A DNA stretch of 64,000 nucleotides, taken from assembly GCA_000724175.1 (NCBI GenBank), contig JPGV01000009.1, positions 120,342 through 184,341 on the forward strand, read 5' to 3'. The number at the start of each line of letters is the position of its first letter. Positions within the stretch are counted from its first letter, which is position 1. A program made the translations under genes and the position numbers. The DNA is from [Candidatus Thermochlorobacteriaceae] bacterium GBChlB (GTDB lineage: Bacteria; Bacteroidota; Chlorobiia; Chlorobiales; Thermochlorobacteraceae). Below the pieces are notes generated by a model. The model made no database searches and had not been told where the DNA came from. It saw only the letters and a list, made by a program, of their open reading frames with translations. Shown one piece after another: positions 17,661 through 27,842 of the stretch.

Positions 17661-18228
17661 ATCGTTCCTTGTAGTATTTTTCTTGAAGATTGCTGACAAC
17701 AACACCCAGTTTTGTGCTGGCGTGAACAAAATTTCCGTCGCCGATGTAAATGCCAACATGCGAGATGCCGCGCCCGCGAATGTTGAAAAATACAAGGTCG
17801 CCGAATTGTAATTCATTTTTCTGAACTGACGCGCCCAGTTTCGCCTGCATCGCCGAGGAGTGTGGCAGTTCCAAATTCAACGCACCCATATACACGCGAA
17901 AGACAAAGCCGGAACAGTCTAACCCATTTTCGTTCAAGCCGCCGTATTTGTAGCGCGTGCCGATGTATTTGTCAATTTCTTTGTTGAGCCGAGTTACCAC
18001 ATCATAAGGCACATTCGTGCGGCGAATGTTCTCGTTGTATTTTCGCAGGTCAGGGCTTGTTTCGCTAATTGAGATAGTCGCGCCGCCAGCCGTGTCGGCT
18101 TCTATCAGCCGAATTTCGTCGCGCGTTACAGGCGAGGATTTGTAGCGCTTCGCTGCTGTGGTGGTTTTGCAAGCGGTCGTCATCAATGCTGCACAGACGA
18201 GCGAAAGAACGATTGCTACTTTTCGCAT
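17635..18228 (-). CDS. NlpC/P60 lipoprotein, cell-wall endopeptidase
   Basis: A 197-residue lipoprotein with signal MRKVAIVLSLVCAALMTTAC (lipobox Cys at 20). The NlpC/P60 domain fills the C-terminal ~115 residues: catalytic Cys in LDCSGFVF, His in SHVGIYIGDG and third polar His in NFVHAS. Such enzymes (Spr/MepS type) cut peptide cross-links or stem peptides of peptidoglycan. A start at 18237 would add MCL; the ATG at 18228 gives the standard signal. It overlaps the subtilase start by 26 bases, so the two are probably one transcript. Confidence 0.93.
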   Translation of the reverse strand: MRKVAIVLSLVCAALMTTACKTTTAAKRYKSSPVTRDEIRLIEADTAGGATISISETSPDLRKYNENIRRTNVPYDVVTRLNKEIDKYIGTRYKYGGLNENGLDCSGFVFRVYMGALNLELPHSSAMQAKLGASVQKNELQFGDLVFFNIRGRGISHVGIYIGDGNFVHASTKLGVVVSNLQEKYYKERYVSARRIL

Positions 18229-18334
18229 GAGGCACATCTTGTTTGGTTTTTTGGCTGCTGCGGAAAATTACATAATCGCCGCAACACCCGAAAACACTTG
18301 TCGAATCAACACACTTGCTGCTTCTTAACGCTCA

Positions 18335-19867
18335 ATGAACTCACTGCTTATTTTCAACGCAACGATTGTTGATGCGGCGTTTCAGCCGACGCCGTTCAGT
18401 GGTCTACGTATTCACGGAGGCAAAGTTGTGTCGTTTCTCACAGCATCGGAAACGATGCAAGATGGCGAGCGCGCACGGCTTGATGCACGCGGCGGCTTGG
18501 TGTTGCCATCGTTCTGCGACAGCCACATTCACTTACTCGATTTCGGCTTACGGCTCAAGCAACTTGATTTGACACAAAAAAGCCTCACAGAGTCGCTTCG
18601 GCTCATTGAGCAAGCCGTCAACACCACGCCCGATGGACAATGGATTTTAGGCGGCGGCTGGATGAAAACTTACTTCGGCGACTTCCCGACAGCAACAGCG
18701 CTCGACCGACTCTCAACAAGGCATTTCATCGCGCTGCGCAGTCAAGATTGGCACGCCGTATGGTGCAATACGCCCGCCCTGAATCGCCTTGCAGGACAAA
18801 CATTTTTGGACGCCGAACTTCCCAAAGATAGCGACGGACACATCATCGGGCTTGCCTTTGAACGCGCCGCACAAAAGATTTTCTCATTGCCCGAATTTTC
18901 TGACTCGGAAAAACGCGCTGCTCTACTCAGCGCCCAAACGGAACTGCTTAGGCTTGGCGTTACAGAAGTTTTGTCAATGGAACATGCTGCAGATTTAGCG
19001 CATTACCATGCACTCGGCGGCGCGCTCAAATTGCGCGCTGGTATTGCAGTTTATCTTGAGTCGCTTCAAGAGGCAAAGTCTTTCTACGCGGCGCACCCAG
19101 AGACAACTACAAAACTTCTGGCGGCAAAATTATTTCTCGACGGCGCGCTCGGTGCAGAAACCTGTTCGCTGCTCAACCCGTTTGAAGGCTCAACGCAAAG
19201 AGGTATTGACCTTTACGCCGATGCCGACCTTCCCTCACTCTTTCGCCTCATTGAGCGCGAAGGACTTTTCGTTTCCGTTCATGCCATCGGCGACCGTGCT
19301 GTGCGCCGCGCCCTCAACACATTCGAGACACTCAAAAACAAACGACAATACTTAGCCCACTTACGGCATCGCATAGAACACGCACAAATGATTCACGGAG
19401 ACGACGTTCATCGTTTTGCAGCGCTCAATGTAGTTGCCTCTATGCAACCGGTTCACATCAAAGAAGATATTGCAACGGCGGCAAGGCTGTTAGGCAACCG
19501 GACGAATCGATTATATCCGTTTCGCTCACTGCTCAATTCAGGCGCGACGCTCTTGTTCGGCAGCGATGCACCGATTGAAACGCCGAATGTATTTGAGGGT
19601 CTCTATTACGCTGTTGAGCGACGCGATAGAGAAAATCATGTTTGGCATGGCAACGAAAAACTTTCGCTCTCAGACGCGCTTCATGCTTACACATCAACGC
19701 CGCGCGACCTTGTTGGCGCATCAACGCGCGGGCGATTGGTCGTCGGCGCAGACGCGGATTTGGTTATCGTAACGCCGAACATTTTTGCAACCCCAACAAC
19801 CGAGCTACGCAGCACAGAAGTCTTAGCGACGATTGTTCGCGGAGAGATTGTCTACTCAAAAATCTGA
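18335..19867 (+). CDS. Amidohydrolase 3 family (YtcJ-like) metal hydrolase
   Basis: A 510-residue cytoplasmic amidohydrolase. Metal-site motifs appear in order: SHIHLLDFG (H-x-H near 65), [13 protein letters not shown] (near 265), HAIGDRAV (near 312), HRIEHAQ (near 345) and [11 protein letters not shown] (Asp near 410). The C-terminal composite beta domain returns ([17 protein letters not shown]). Members act on amide or related bonds; the substrate is not predictable. Monocistronic, divergent from the NlpC gene. Confidence 0.9.
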   Translation: MNSLLIFNATIVDAAFQPTPFSGLRIHGGKVVSFLTASETMQDGERARLDARGGLVLPSFCDSHIHLLDFGLRLKQLDLTQKSLTESLRLIEQAVNTTPDGQWILGGGWMKTYFGDFPTATALDRLSTRHFIALRSQDWHAVWCNTPALNRLAGQTFLDAELPKDSDGHIIGLAFERAAQKIFSLPEFSDSEKRAALLSAQTELLRLGVTEVLSMEHAADLAHYHALGGALKLRAGIAVYLESLQEAKSFYAAHPETTTKLLAAKLFLDGALGAETCSLLNPFEGSTQRGIDLYADADLPSLFRLIEREGLFVSVHAIGDRAVRRALNTFETLKNKRQYLAHLRHRIEHAQMIHGDDVHRFAALNVVASMQPVHIKEDIATAARLLGNRTNRLYPFRSLLNSGATLLFGSDAPIETPNVFEGLYYAVERRDRENHVWHGNEKLSLSDALHAYTSTPRDLVGASTRGRLVVGADADLVIVTPNIFATPTTELRSTEVLATIVRGEIVYSKI

Positions 19868-19944
19868 TTTTCAGACAATCTGTTTTTGCGTATTTTGTGT
19901 CCTGTCAAACCTTTCATAAAACGCTATTAAATCAAACCATAATC

Positions 19945-20688
19945 ATGCCAGCACATGAAATTGACTACAAAATCTTCGGCGATGATATGCAAGTCGTTGA
20001 AGTAGAATTAGACCCTAACGAGGCAGTTCGCGCTGAAGTTGGCACAATGCTTTACATGGAGAACAGCATTGAGATGCAGACCAGCACTGGCGGCGGCATC
20101 TTTTCAGGCTTGAAGCGTATGTTCACTGGCGAAAGTTTTTTCATCACCACTTTCTTGAATAAGGGCGATGGGAAACAACGCGTTGCGTTTGCAGCACCGT
20201 ATCCGGGCAAAATTATTCCGCTGGATTTGAAAGCACTCGGCGGCGAGTTCATTTGCCAAAAAGATGGCTTCCTTTGTGCCGCACAAGGCATTGAAATTGA
20301 TATTGCCTTCACGAAAAAAATTGGCACGGGGCTGTTCGGCGGCGAAGGCTTTATTTTGCAACGGCTCACGGGCGACGGGTGGGCGTTTGTTCATTCAGGC
20401 GGCACGATTATCCAACGCAACTTGCACGCAGGCGAAACCTTGCGCGTCGATACGGGCTGCTTAGTTGCGTTTGCGCCGACCGTCGATTATGACATTAAAT
20501 TCGTCGGCGGATTCAAAAATGCGCTCTTTGGCGGCGAGGGACTTTTCTTTGCGACTGTTACAGGACCCGGCTTGGTGTATTTGCAAAGCCTGCCGTTCTC
20601 ACGCTTGGCTGACCGTGTTGCGCGGGCGTCCTACGGCGGCAAGGAAGAAGGCGGCATCGGCATCGGGAGCATCTTCGGCGGCGATTGA
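19945..20688 (+). CDS. TIGR00266/AIM24 family protein
   Basis: A 247-residue protein rich in Gly and beta strands, matching the TIGR00266 (AIM24-like, tryptophan RNA-binding attenuator-fold) family: starts [20 protein letters not shown], with [19 protein letters not shown] and [17 protein letters not shown]. The biochemical role of the family is unknown. A longer frame from 19642 overlaps the amidohydrolase gene and is not used; ATG 19945 gives the family N-terminus. It converges on phoH. Confidence 0.9.
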   Translation: MPAHEIDYKIFGDDMQVVEVELDPNEAVRAEVGTMLYMENSIEMQTSTGGGIFSGLKRMFTGESFFITTFLNKGDGKQRVAFAAPYPGKIIPLDLKALGGEFICQKDGFLCAAQGIEIDIAFTKKIGTGLFGGEGFILQRLTGDGWAFVHSGGTIIQRNLHAGETLRVDTGCLVAFAPTVDYDIKFVGGFKNALFGGEGLFFATVTGPGLVYLQSLPFSRLADRVARASYGGKEEGGIGIGSIFGGD

Positions 20689-20739
20689 TTGCTCAACTCT
20701 TAACCACGAAAGCATGACCGTATAAGTTGTGAGGTGCGG

Positions 20740-21726
20740 TCAAACTGATTCGGTTGCTGGTTCAGTTTTCTCGCGTTTGGGCTTGTCGGCTTTTTCAGCG
20801 TCGCGCCGCTCTCGGTCTTTGTCGTAGGCATCAATGATGTCGCGCACCAGTCGATGACGGACCACATCAGCTTTGTCCAGAAACACAAACGAGATACCTT
20901 CAATGTGTTCCAAGAGGCGTGGCGCTTCAATGAGTCCCGAATCGCCTTTTTTAGGTAAGTCAATTTGTGAAACGTCGCCCGTGATGATCGCCTTCGCATT
21001 CGTGCCAAGCCGCGTTAAGCACATTTTCATTTGCAAACTTGTGGCGTTTTGCGCTTCATCGAGAATAATAAAGGCATTGTTGAGCGTGCGACCGCGCATA
21101 TAGGCAAGCGGCACAATCTCAATCACCTTTTTTTCCATATACTCTTTGAGTTTTTCGGGCGTAATCATATCGCCGAGCGCATCGTAGAGCGGTCGCAAAT
21201 ACGGGTCGATTTTTTGTTGCAAATCGCCGGGCAAAAATCCCAGACTTTCTCCCGCCTCGACCGCTGGGCGTGCCAAGACGATTCTCGAGATAATTCGTGC
21301 CTTCAATGCGGCGACGGCGATTGCAACAGCCGTGTAAGTTTTGCCCGTTCCCGCAGGCCCGATGGCAAAGACAATGTCGTTTTTTCTTGACTCCGCAACC
21401 ATTCGGCGCTGACCCGGCGTTTTGGCGCGAACCGCGTCGGTGCGCGTTACGACAATCACATCGTCGTTTCCCTCGACGAGCGTCGCCGCTTGATGCTGCG
21501 CTTCGCCTGCCACGACCAATCGAATCACTGCATCAACATCTTTCGGATACAGCTCTCCGTTTCGATTGACGAGAAACATCAACTCAGCGAAGACTTTCTC
21601 GACGACTTTCACATCAGCATCTGTGCCGCGCAGCGTGACGTCGTTGCCGCGTGCAACAATAGAGACATCCGCAAACTCCTCCTCAATTCGACGCAGGTGT
21701 GCATCTTGTGCGCCGAAGACCAGCAT
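20740..21726 (-). CDS. phoH: PhoH-like ATPase
   Basis: A 328-residue PhoH-type P-loop protein, cytoplasmic, of a family tied to RNA metabolism. Walker A GPAGTGKT is at 123-130 and Walker B FIILDEAQN around 219-227; an N-terminal KH-like region precedes them and a charged tail (PKREKTEPATE) ends the protein. The first ATG is at 21726, but the reading frame upstream encodes 15 further residues (ETLIEKKFSIKGIEP) that look like the usual start of PhoH proteins. No ATG, GTG or TTG lies between the preceding in-frame stop (21777-21775) and them; the first codon after that stop is ACG (21774). The true start may be non-AUG. Confidence 0.94.
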   Translation of the reverse strand: MLVFGAQDAHLRRIEEEFADVSIVARGNDVTLRGTDADVKVVEKVFAELMFLVNRNGELYPKDVDAVIRLVVAGEAQHQAATLVEGNDDVIVVTRTDAVRAKTPGQRRMVAESRKNDIVFAIGPAGTGKTYTAVAIAVAALKARIISRIVLARPAVEAGESLGFLPGDLQQKIDPYLRPLYDALGDMITPEKLKEYMEKKVIEIVPLAYMRGRTLNNAFIILDEAQNATSLQMKMCLTRLGTNAKAIITGDVSQIDLPKKGDSGLIEAPRLLEHIEGISFVFLDKADVVRHRLVRDIIDAYDKDRERRDAEKADKPKREKTEPATESV

Positions 21727-21819
21727 CGGCTCAATACCCTTGATTGAAAACTTTTTTTCGATGAGCGTCTCCGTTTAGATGGTTAAAAAAACTTCTATGT
21801 GTAGGAAAGTAAATTGGTG

Positions 21820-22467
21820 TCAAACAAAAATTTCGGTCTCGGCATGTTCAGCGCGCAGCAAAATTTTTTCCATGCCGTTCAGGTCAGTGATGAATGCACG
21901 CTTGGCACCCTCGACCAAACTTTGCGCGGCAGTGTCGCGCAGGTTGGGCTGCGGCGTTTTTTGCTCCGATAAAAATATCACGACGTCGGCATGGACAGCG
22001 GCAGCAAGTTTTGCGGCAACCTTGTCGCCTGCTGCGTCAACCAATTGTCTGTCGGCGCTTTGCACAATCGGCGCAACAACGGGCAAGACATTGCGGCTAA
22101 GCACTTCGAGCAACGTCTCTGTTTTCACGATAAGTGTTTTTTCTCCCTCTCGTTCAACTTCGCGCACCAGCCCTAAATGATGCGCGGCAATTGGTAGCGC
22201 AGGCACAAGGTCTTCGGAGAGCTTCGCCGCAAAGGTTTTGTTCAAAGTCGTCAGCGTCTCGAGCTTGAGCGACAGCGTATCGAGCAGCGTCGTTGCTTGA
22301 GCCGCATTGCCGCGCCGCGCCAACGCTTGCTGAAATTGATACTCTGCATCATGAACTAAAATCAACTGATGCGTCTGAACGATTTTTCTGACATCTGCCC
22401 GTAGCCGATTGAATATCAAGACATCGTCCAACTCTTTTCCTGAAACATAAATCGTGATGTTCTTCAT
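21820..22467 (-). CDS. Divergent amino-acid-kinase-fold protein
   Basis: A 215-residue protein, possibly a relic or reused form of the acetylglutamate/aspartate/uridylate kinase fold. LSRNVLPVVAPIVQSADRQL followed by VDAAGDKVAAKLAAAVHADV and VIFLSE parallels the acetylglutamate-kinase segment that usually has GxxPVIAPI ... NINAD ... LAxALxAExLIxLTD. The glycine-rich phosphate-binding N-terminus (normally KxGG) is replaced by IYVSGKELDD, and NxNAD by VDAAGD. So activity is doubtful. The start is two bases after hldD's stop, so the genes are probably co-transcribed. The assignment is by fold resemblance and is moderate. Confidence 0.55.
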   Translation of the reverse strand: MKNITIYVSGKELDDVLIFNRLRADVRKIVQTHQLILVHDAEYQFQQALARRGNAAQATTLLDTLSLKLETLTTLNKTFAAKLSEDLVPALPIAAHHLGLVREVEREGEKTLIVKTETLLEVLSRNVLPVVAPIVQSADRQLVDAAGDKVAAKLAAAVHADVVIFLSEQKTPQPNLRDTAAQSLVEGAKRAFITDLNGMEKILLRAEHAETEIFV

Positions 22468-22469
22468 CG

Positions 22470-23450
22470 TCAGTCGGTATGAGAGAGATATGGAAATTCT
22501 TTCAACAGGTATTGCTGCACGTAATCGGCGACGCTTTCTTCAAGCGATTTAAATTTCACCGGGCACCCAGCCTTAGCGAGTTTGTCCATGCGCGCTTCGG
22601 TGAAGTATTGATACTTGCCTTGTAGTGCAGGCGGCATCGGGATATACTCAATGTTCACAGGCTTTCTCATCGCAATGAACGCAGCCGTTACCAAGTCTTT
22701 AAAGGTTCTGGCTTTACCTGTGCCAAGATTATAGACGCCGTTCACATCTGGTTTTTGCATCAGCCAATACATTACCTCGACGCAATCTTTGACATACACG
22801 AAGTCGCGCATCTGCTCGCCATCGGCGTAAGCAGGATTATCCGATTGAAAGAGTTTAACGACACCTTTATCGGCAATTTGATGATAGGCTTTAAACACCA
22901 CGCTTGCCATATCACCTTTGTGATACTCGTTTGGGCCGAACACGTTGAAAAATTTCAAGCCGACAATCTTGTTCAACAGCTGCTTTCGCTGCGCCCACAC
23001 ATCGAAGATGTATTTCGAGTAGCCGTAGCCGTTGAGCGGGCGAAGCGACGTGAGTTTTTCTTCATCGTCGTTGTAACCTTGCGAGCCATCACCGTAAGTT
23101 GCTGCGCTGGACGCATAGATGAATCGAATCGAGCGCTGCGCGCAAAACAGCGCAAGGTCTTTCGTATATGCAAAATTATTTTCCATGAGCAAATCGACGT
23201 TGGTTTCGGTCGTCGCACTAATCGCGCCCATGTGTATGATGGTATCAATACGCGGGAATTTCTCTTCGCAAAGTTTTTTTAGGAAGTCTGTCTTATGCAA
23301 GTAGTCGTGGAAGCGCAGCCCAACAAGGTTTTTCCATTTGTTGGAGTCACCGAGTTCATCGGCGATAATGACGTCGCTTATCCCAACTTGGTTGAGTTTC
23401 CAGAGCATTGCACTGCCAATGAAGCCCGCGCCGCCAGTGATAATAATCAT
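22470..23450 (-). CDS. hldD: ADP-L-glycero-D-manno-heptose-6-epimerase
   Basis: A 326-residue SDR-type epimerase that converts ADP-D-glycero-D-manno-heptose to the L-glycero form, the last step in making the heptose of LPS inner core. NAD(P) motif TGGAGFIGS (5-13), heptose-epimerase hallmarks DELGDSNKWKNL and HDYLHKTDFL, then YGYSKYIFD with the catalytic Tyr/Lys (YxxxK, near 145). Full length. It supports an LPS-bearing outer membrane. Upstream of the kinase-like gene with a two-base gap. Confidence 0.96.
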   Translation of the reverse strand: MIIITGGAGFIGSAMLWKLNQVGISDVIIADELGDSNKWKNLVGLRFHDYLHKTDFLKKLCEEKFPRIDTIIHMGAISATTETNVDLLMENNFAYTKDLALFCAQRSIRFIYASSAATYGDGSQGYNDDEEKLTSLRPLNGYGYSKYIFDVWAQRKQLLNKIVGLKFFNVFGPNEYHKGDMASVVFKAYHQIADKGVVKLFQSDNPAYADGEQMRDFVYVKDCVEVMYWLMQKPDVNGVYNLGTGKARTFKDLVTAAFIAMRKPVNIEYIPMPPALQGKYQYFTEARMDKLAKAGCPVKFKSLEESVADYVQQYLLKEFPYLSHTD

Positions 23451-23504
23451 TCGAAGTTCGGTTGTGGTTTGCCAAATTTAACGTAAGTCGTTACACAAAC
23501 GCAA

Positions 23505-23525
23505 AAGCCGCCCGATGGGCGGCTT
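23505..23525 (-). terminator. Intrinsic terminator
   Basis: Nine-base perfect stem AAGCCGCCC (23505-23513) with GGGCGGCTT (23517-23525), loop GAT. On the minus strand it is followed by TTTTGCG, so it ends transcription of the small sigma-like gene. Confidence 0.8.
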
Positions 23526-23555
23526 AGGAACTTGCTTGTAGTGCCTTACGCTAGA

Positions 23556-23990
23556 TTAGTTGACTTTTTCTTCGGCTTCAACACTGAGCAGCTTGCGTCC
23601 CCAGCGCAGCCAAAGGCGAATGGCGTCGATGGGTTTATCAAGGACTTCCGCGATTTGGCTGTGCGAGAGCCCAACCATATCTGCAAGCAGGGTTGCCAGT
23701 TTGAAATCTGCTGATGTGTTGATGACTGCGCGTGCGACTTCTGCATCGTCAATGTTCATTGCGTCCGCGGCGCCGAACCCACCTTCTTGTCCGTAGCTAC
23801 GCACGTACACATTGCGAAACGCTTTGAACAGACTTGCCGCGTTTTTGAACCCTGTGTTGTTGAGATAAGTTTGACTAACAAGCATTCCCGCACTGGCTTC
23901 GTCACCGGTCATCCATAGAGCGACACTATACACGTCGTCAATTAACTCCATCGCAATCGAGCCTGCTGAAACATCGTTATGTGTGTTCAT
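23556..23990 (-). CDS. Small ECF sigma-like protein
   Basis: A 144-residue cytoplasmic protein arranged like an extracytoplasmic-function sigma factor. The N-terminal part (DDVYSVALWMTGDEASAGML, then FKAFRNVYVR) follows region 2; the C-terminal part (VGLSHSQIAEVLDKPIDAIR, then LWLRWGRKLL) is a region-4-like helix-turn-helix. Region 2 is short and the acidic/aromatic -10-reading motifs are not obvious, so it may be a divergent sigma or a DNA-binding relative. An AAGGAG lies just before the ATG. Own terminator at 23505-23525; no anti-sigma gene beside it. Confidence 0.6.
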   Translation of the reverse strand: MNTHNDVSAGSIAMELIDDVYSVALWMTGDEASAGMLVSQTYLNNTGFKNAASLFKAFRNVYVRSYGQEGGFGAADAMNIDDAEVARAVINTSADFKLATLLADMVGLSHSQIAEVLDKPIDAIRLWLRWGRKLLSVEAEEKVN

Positions 23991-24132
23991 TCAAGTTCTC
24001 CTTTTGGTCGATAAATTTTGAAGTTGCTGTTACTTATTTGGCTCTAATATAGCGCGGTATCGAGGTGAATGTCAAGGCGTTATCTCATTATTTTTTCAAT
24101 ACTTATTTTAGAATCCGTCTAAATCGCCCACT

Positions 24133-26418
24133 TTATTTTTCGAGCTGTAGCGCGTTTTCCAATGCATTAAAATAGACATCGGCAATCGCGTCAATCGTCG
24201 CTGAAAAAATTTCTCTCCCGCTGACGCGCAGTCGCGCCGCCTTGCCACCAACTGTTCCAATGGCGTCGCACGAGAGTTCAAATTCTTTCGCCAATGCCTG
24301 CACTGCCTCGATATGGCTCGGTCTAATGCTCAACACCACTCTTCCTTGCGTTTCGGCAAACAGCAGTTCTTGAATCGCTGTCTCCGATGGTTGCGCAGAG
24401 AGTTCAACGTCAAATCCTAACGACAGGGTTTGGTTCATGATTGCGCATTCCAAGAGCGAAACAACCAGCCCGCCATCGGAGACATCGTGCGCCGATTGCG
24501 CGAGAGATTGGTTGGCGAGTTGATTGAGAAAATCTTGCAAACGTTTCTCGGCGTCTAAATCTACATGCGGCGCGTCCGTGCCGAGCTCGCCGTAAAACGC
24601 GACAATAAATTCCGACCCGTTGAGCGCACCTGATGATGTGTCGCTCATTTTTCCGCCAACGAGCAGAATTGTATCGCCATCTTGCCTAAATGTTGCCATT
24701 AGGATTTTACTCACATCGTCAATCAGTCCAACCATGCCAATCGTCGGTGTTGGATAGACCGCAACCGTTCCCTGTTCTGTTACGCTCTCATTATAGAAGC
24801 TCACGTTGCCGCCGGTTACGGGCGTCTCGAATTTTTCGCAAGCCTCGCCCATTCCCTTTGCCGCTTCTTGAAACTGAAAAAAAATGTCGGGTTTATACGG
24901 ATTGCCAAAGTTGAGGCAGTTCGTTACGGCAAGCGGTCTTGCGCCGCTACAGGCGATGTTTCTGGCGCACTCGGCAACAGCAATTTGCGCACCCTTCCGC
25001 GGATTCAGATACACATATCTCGAATTACAATCGACTTTCATTGCTAAGGCTTTCGTTGTGCCTTTGAGTCGGATGACCGCCGCATCGGAAACACCCGCGC
25101 CGACGACGGTATTTGTTCGCACCATTGTGTCATACTGCTCAAACACCCACTGTTTACTGGCGATGTTCGGGCGTGAGAGCAGTGATAGAATTTCTTTTTG
25201 AAAGTCAATTTCCGCATCTGGCTTCAAGGTTGGGAAGGTCGTATTCGGTTTTTTTTCAACGGCGTCGCGGTAATAGACCGGCGCGCCGCCGCCCAAGACC
25301 AATTCCATCGGAGGAATGTCTGCAACCAATTGACCGTGATGCCAAACACGGAGCTTTCCGTCCGATGTTACTTTTCCAATGACGACCGCATTCAAATCCC
25401 ACTTTTTGAAAATGTCAATAATTTTTTGTTCGTGTCCTTTTTCGGCAACAATCAGCATTCGCTCTTGCGATTCGGAGAGCATAATTTCGTAGGCGGTCAT
25501 ATCTTTTTCACGAATCGGCACATGGTCGAGAGTGAGTTCCATGCCGCCTTTCCCTGTTTTTTCAATGCCTTTCGCCGACATCTCCGACGACGAACATGTC
25601 AAGCCCGCCGCGCCCATATCTTGAATGCCGACGACGTAGCCGCTTTCAATTGCTTCGAGCGTTGCTTCCAAAAGCAATTTTTCGGTGAATGGGTCTCCGA
25701 CTTGAACACTGGGACGCTTTTCTTCCGACGCTTCAGAGAGTTCTTCGGAGGCAAATGTTGCACCGTGAATGCCGTCGCGTCCGGTCGCTGAGCCGACAAT
25801 CAACACAGGGTTTCCTTCGCCCTTGGCAATCGCGCGCGCCACTTTATGATGCTCAACGATGCCAACCGACATAGCATTGACAAGCGGGTTGCCTTGATAA
25901 CATTTATCGAAATAGACTTCGCCGCCAACGGTCGCTACGCCGAAAGAATTTCCATAATCGCCGATGCCGCGCACCACACCATCGATAAGATAGCGCACCC
26001 GCTGGTCGGTCGGATTTCCAAAGCGCAACGAGTTTAATGCGGCGATTGGACGCGCGCCCATTGTAAAAATGTCGCGGTGAATGCCGCCGACGCCAGTCGC
26101 CGCGCCTTGATATGGCTCAACGGCGGACGGGTGATTATGCGATTCAATTTTAAATGCCACTGCCAGACCGTCGCCAATGTCAATGAGTCCTGCATTTTCT
26201 TCACCCGCTTTGGCAAGCAGATGTTTGCCGTTGCGCGGTAACTTTTTGAGAACGGCAATAGAGTTTTTGTAACTGCAATGCTCCGACCACATTACGGAAA
26301 AAATGCCGAGTTCGGTATGCGACGGCGTGCGTCCTAAAATCGCGAGAATGCGATTGTATTCTTCTGGCAGCAGTCCGTATTTCTTAGCGAGTTCAAGCGT
26401 TACGACAGGTTCGGTCAT
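24133..26418 (-). CDS. purL: Phosphoribosylformylglycinamidine synthase II
   Basis: The 761-residue small-form PurL, which makes FGAM from FGAR, ATP and ammonia in purine synthesis. It starts [19 protein letters not shown] and carries the ATP/metal site SEHCSYKNS and [24 protein letters not shown] in pieces, with two AIRS-like halves. Small-form PurL works with PurS and PurQ, neither of which is in the window. purM is at 51967 and a purine phosphorylase at 46083, so the pathway is scattered. Standalone gene on the minus strand. Confidence 0.97.
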   Translation of the reverse strand: MTEPVVTLELAKKYGLLPEEYNRILAILGRTPSHTELGIFSVMWSEHCSYKNSIAVLKKLPRNGKHLLAKAGEENAGLIDIGDGLAVAFKIESHNHPSAVEPYQGAATGVGGIHRDIFTMGARPIAALNSLRFGNPTDQRVRYLIDGVVRGIGDYGNSFGVATVGGEVYFDKCYQGNPLVNAMSVGIVEHHKVARAIAKGEGNPVLIVGSATGRDGIHGATFASEELSEASEEKRPSVQVGDPFTEKLLLEATLEAIESGYVVGIQDMGAAGLTCSSSEMSAKGIEKTGKGGMELTLDHVPIREKDMTAYEIMLSESQERMLIVAEKGHEQKIIDIFKKWDLNAVVIGKVTSDGKLRVWHHGQLVADIPPMELVLGGGAPVYYRDAVEKKPNTTFPTLKPDAEIDFQKEILSLLSRPNIASKQWVFEQYDTMVRTNTVVGAGVSDAAVIRLKGTTKALAMKVDCNSRYVYLNPRKGAQIAVAECARNIACSGARPLAVTNCLNFGNPYKPDIFFQFQEAAKGMGEACEKFETPVTGGNVSFYNESVTEQGTVAVYPTPTIGMVGLIDDVSKILMATFRQDGDTILLVGGKMSDTSSGALNGSEFIVAFYGELGTDAPHVDLDAEKRLQDFLNQLANQSLAQSAHDVSDGGLVVSLLECAIMNQTLSLGFDVELSAQPSETAIQELLFAETQGRVVLSIRPSHIEAVQALAKEFELSCDAIGTVGGKAARLRVSGREIFSATIDAIADVYFNALENALQLEK

Positions 26419-26461
26419 GGCTGTGAAGAGTGATATTTGCTGGTTCGTTGTTGTAAAAACA

Positions 26462-26490
26462 AAACAGCCTTTGGTTCACAAAGGCTGTTT
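26462..26490 (-). terminator. Intrinsic terminator
   Basis: A 12-bp perfect stem (AAACAGCCTTTG 26462-26473 with CAAAGGCTGTTT 26479-26490), with TTTTGTTTTTAC after it on the minus strand. It ends the porU-to-OMP operon. Confidence 0.85.
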
Positions 26491-26514
26491 GACGTTACAT
26501 TTCTCGCGAAGAGA

Positions 26515-27786
26515 TTACTTGGGTTGTTTTGGTTCTTCTTGTTTCGGCTCTTCCTTCTTTGGTTCGGTCTTCGGCGGCTCAGGTTGCTTCGGCTCTTCTT
26601 TCTTCGCGGGTTCACCTTCTTTGAGGATGTTGCGAAGTTGCTGCAAATTCTTTTCGATGTCTTGGCGACGGCGGCGCAATTCCTCGATTTTACGAGCCGT
26701 TGATTCTTTGTCTTCGCCGATGTCCTCGAGTTTGCGCAGAATGATGTCCGAGCCTTGGCTTCCGGTCGTGAAATCAATCAGGCTTGGGTCGGCAGCGGAG
26801 CCAAAGCTAAGCGGCAAGATGTTGAACTGCAAGCCAAGAATAAGCCGCCATTCGGTATAGTTTGTTGGGCTGTTCGGCGGACGGCGCAGAATAGAAAATG
26901 GCGCCCCTGCGATGTAGTCGGTTTGGTCATCTCTGCCCGTGATTTGATAATCAAAGCCGAGCGTGAAGGCTAAGAAGTCAACTGGTTTAAGGCGACCAGC
27001 GACCGTAACGAATGTCATGCTCTCACGGGTGTAGGCCACAGACGGCGGCTGATTAATGAACGCCCAACCCCAGACTTCCAGCATCAGGTCTACCGCAGTT
27101 GTCGGATACTTGAAGCCTAATGAGTAGTTGATGGCGCTGCTGGTCGACGCGACTTCAATGCGGTTTGTCAGGTTATTAGAAATGTTCTTGCCTTGGTCAA
27201 GAAAGGTGTAGAAGCCGACATTCGCGTTGACATTAAACGCCTCTTTGGGGAAAAGATTATCGGCGTAATACGACAAAAGGAGGTTTATTCCGATTTCCGT
27301 TCCTCCTGCCGTGTATGGATTTCCGAAAGAGTTGAAGCGATTCGAGATGGGAATCATCACTGTTGCCATACCGCCAACATAGAAATAGTCATTTACAAAC
27401 CCAAACGAGCCGCCTTTGAGAGCAACGATAATGTGTTCGAGCGCGTTGCCGCCAGTGGCGCCAGTACTTCCATCATTGAAGTGTGTATCTTGGTAAATCA
27501 GTGGATTGATCGCCAGTGTGATATTGTTGTTAATGGCGTAATCTAAATGAATTGAGTTACGGAGAATAGAGTGTGCAACCACACTGCCAAGGTTTCCCAC
27601 ATAGGCGCCGGTAACGGTGTTGTAATCCAAGTGCGTGTAGAAGGTCAGCGCGCCAGATTTCGCGGTTAGGGCTTCTTGGGTGCGCACCATGCGACCGCTC
27701 GCAGTGTAGACATATTGTGCCGAAACCGTAGATGCAGCAAAGAGCAGAACAGAGAGCAGAAGAACAAGAGGTAAGCGTTTTTGCAT
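26515..27786 (-). CDS. Outer-membrane barrel protein with Pro/Lys/Glu-rich tail
   Basis: A 423-residue exported protein with signal MQKRLPLVLLLSVLLFAAST. The middle (25-340) alternates like an outer-membrane beta-barrel (LDYAINNNITLAINPLIYQD; TLGFDYQITGRDDQTDYIAG). After residue ~345 comes a helical coiled coil (REST...KIEELRRRRQDIEKNLQQLR) and a low-complexity tail (EEPKQPEPPKTEPKKEEPKQ). Such a tail could reach across the periplasm towards peptidoglycan or an inner-membrane partner. It is the last gene of the operon that starts with porU (57 bases from the SLBB gene). No family recognised with certainty. Confidence 0.75.
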   Translation of the reverse strand: MQKRLPLVLLLSVLLFAASTVSAQYVYTASGRMVRTQEALTAKSGALTFYTHLDYNTVTGAYVGNLGSVVAHSILRNSIHLDYAINNNITLAINPLIYQDTHFNDGSTGATGGNALEHIIVALKGGSFGFVNDYFYVGGMATVMIPISNRFNSFGNPYTAGGTEIGINLLLSYYADNLFPKEAFNVNANVGFYTFLDQGKNISNNLTNRIEVASTSSAINYSLGFKYPTTAVDLMLEVWGWAFINQPPSVAYTRESMTFVTVAGRLKPVDFLAFTLGFDYQITGRDDQTDYIAGAPFSILRRPPNSPTNYTEWRLILGLQFNILPLSFGSAADPSLIDFTTGSQGSDIILRKLEDIGEDKESTARKIEELRRRRQDIEKNLQQLRNILKEGEPAKKEEPKQPEPPKTEPKKEEPKQEEPKQPK

Positions 27787-27842
27787 GTCTCCTCCAAAAG
27801 GGCTTTTTATTGTTTTAGCTTAAACTTCTAAGGTTTGTTTCT

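Noticed and set aside
17661-17816. N-terminal extension of the subtilase
   Set aside because: It lies within the NlpC gene; ATG 17660 begins a clean signal peptide.
19642-19944. N-terminal extension of the TIGR00266 protein
   Set aside because: It overlaps the amidohydrolase gene in another frame and adds about 100 residues unlike the family.
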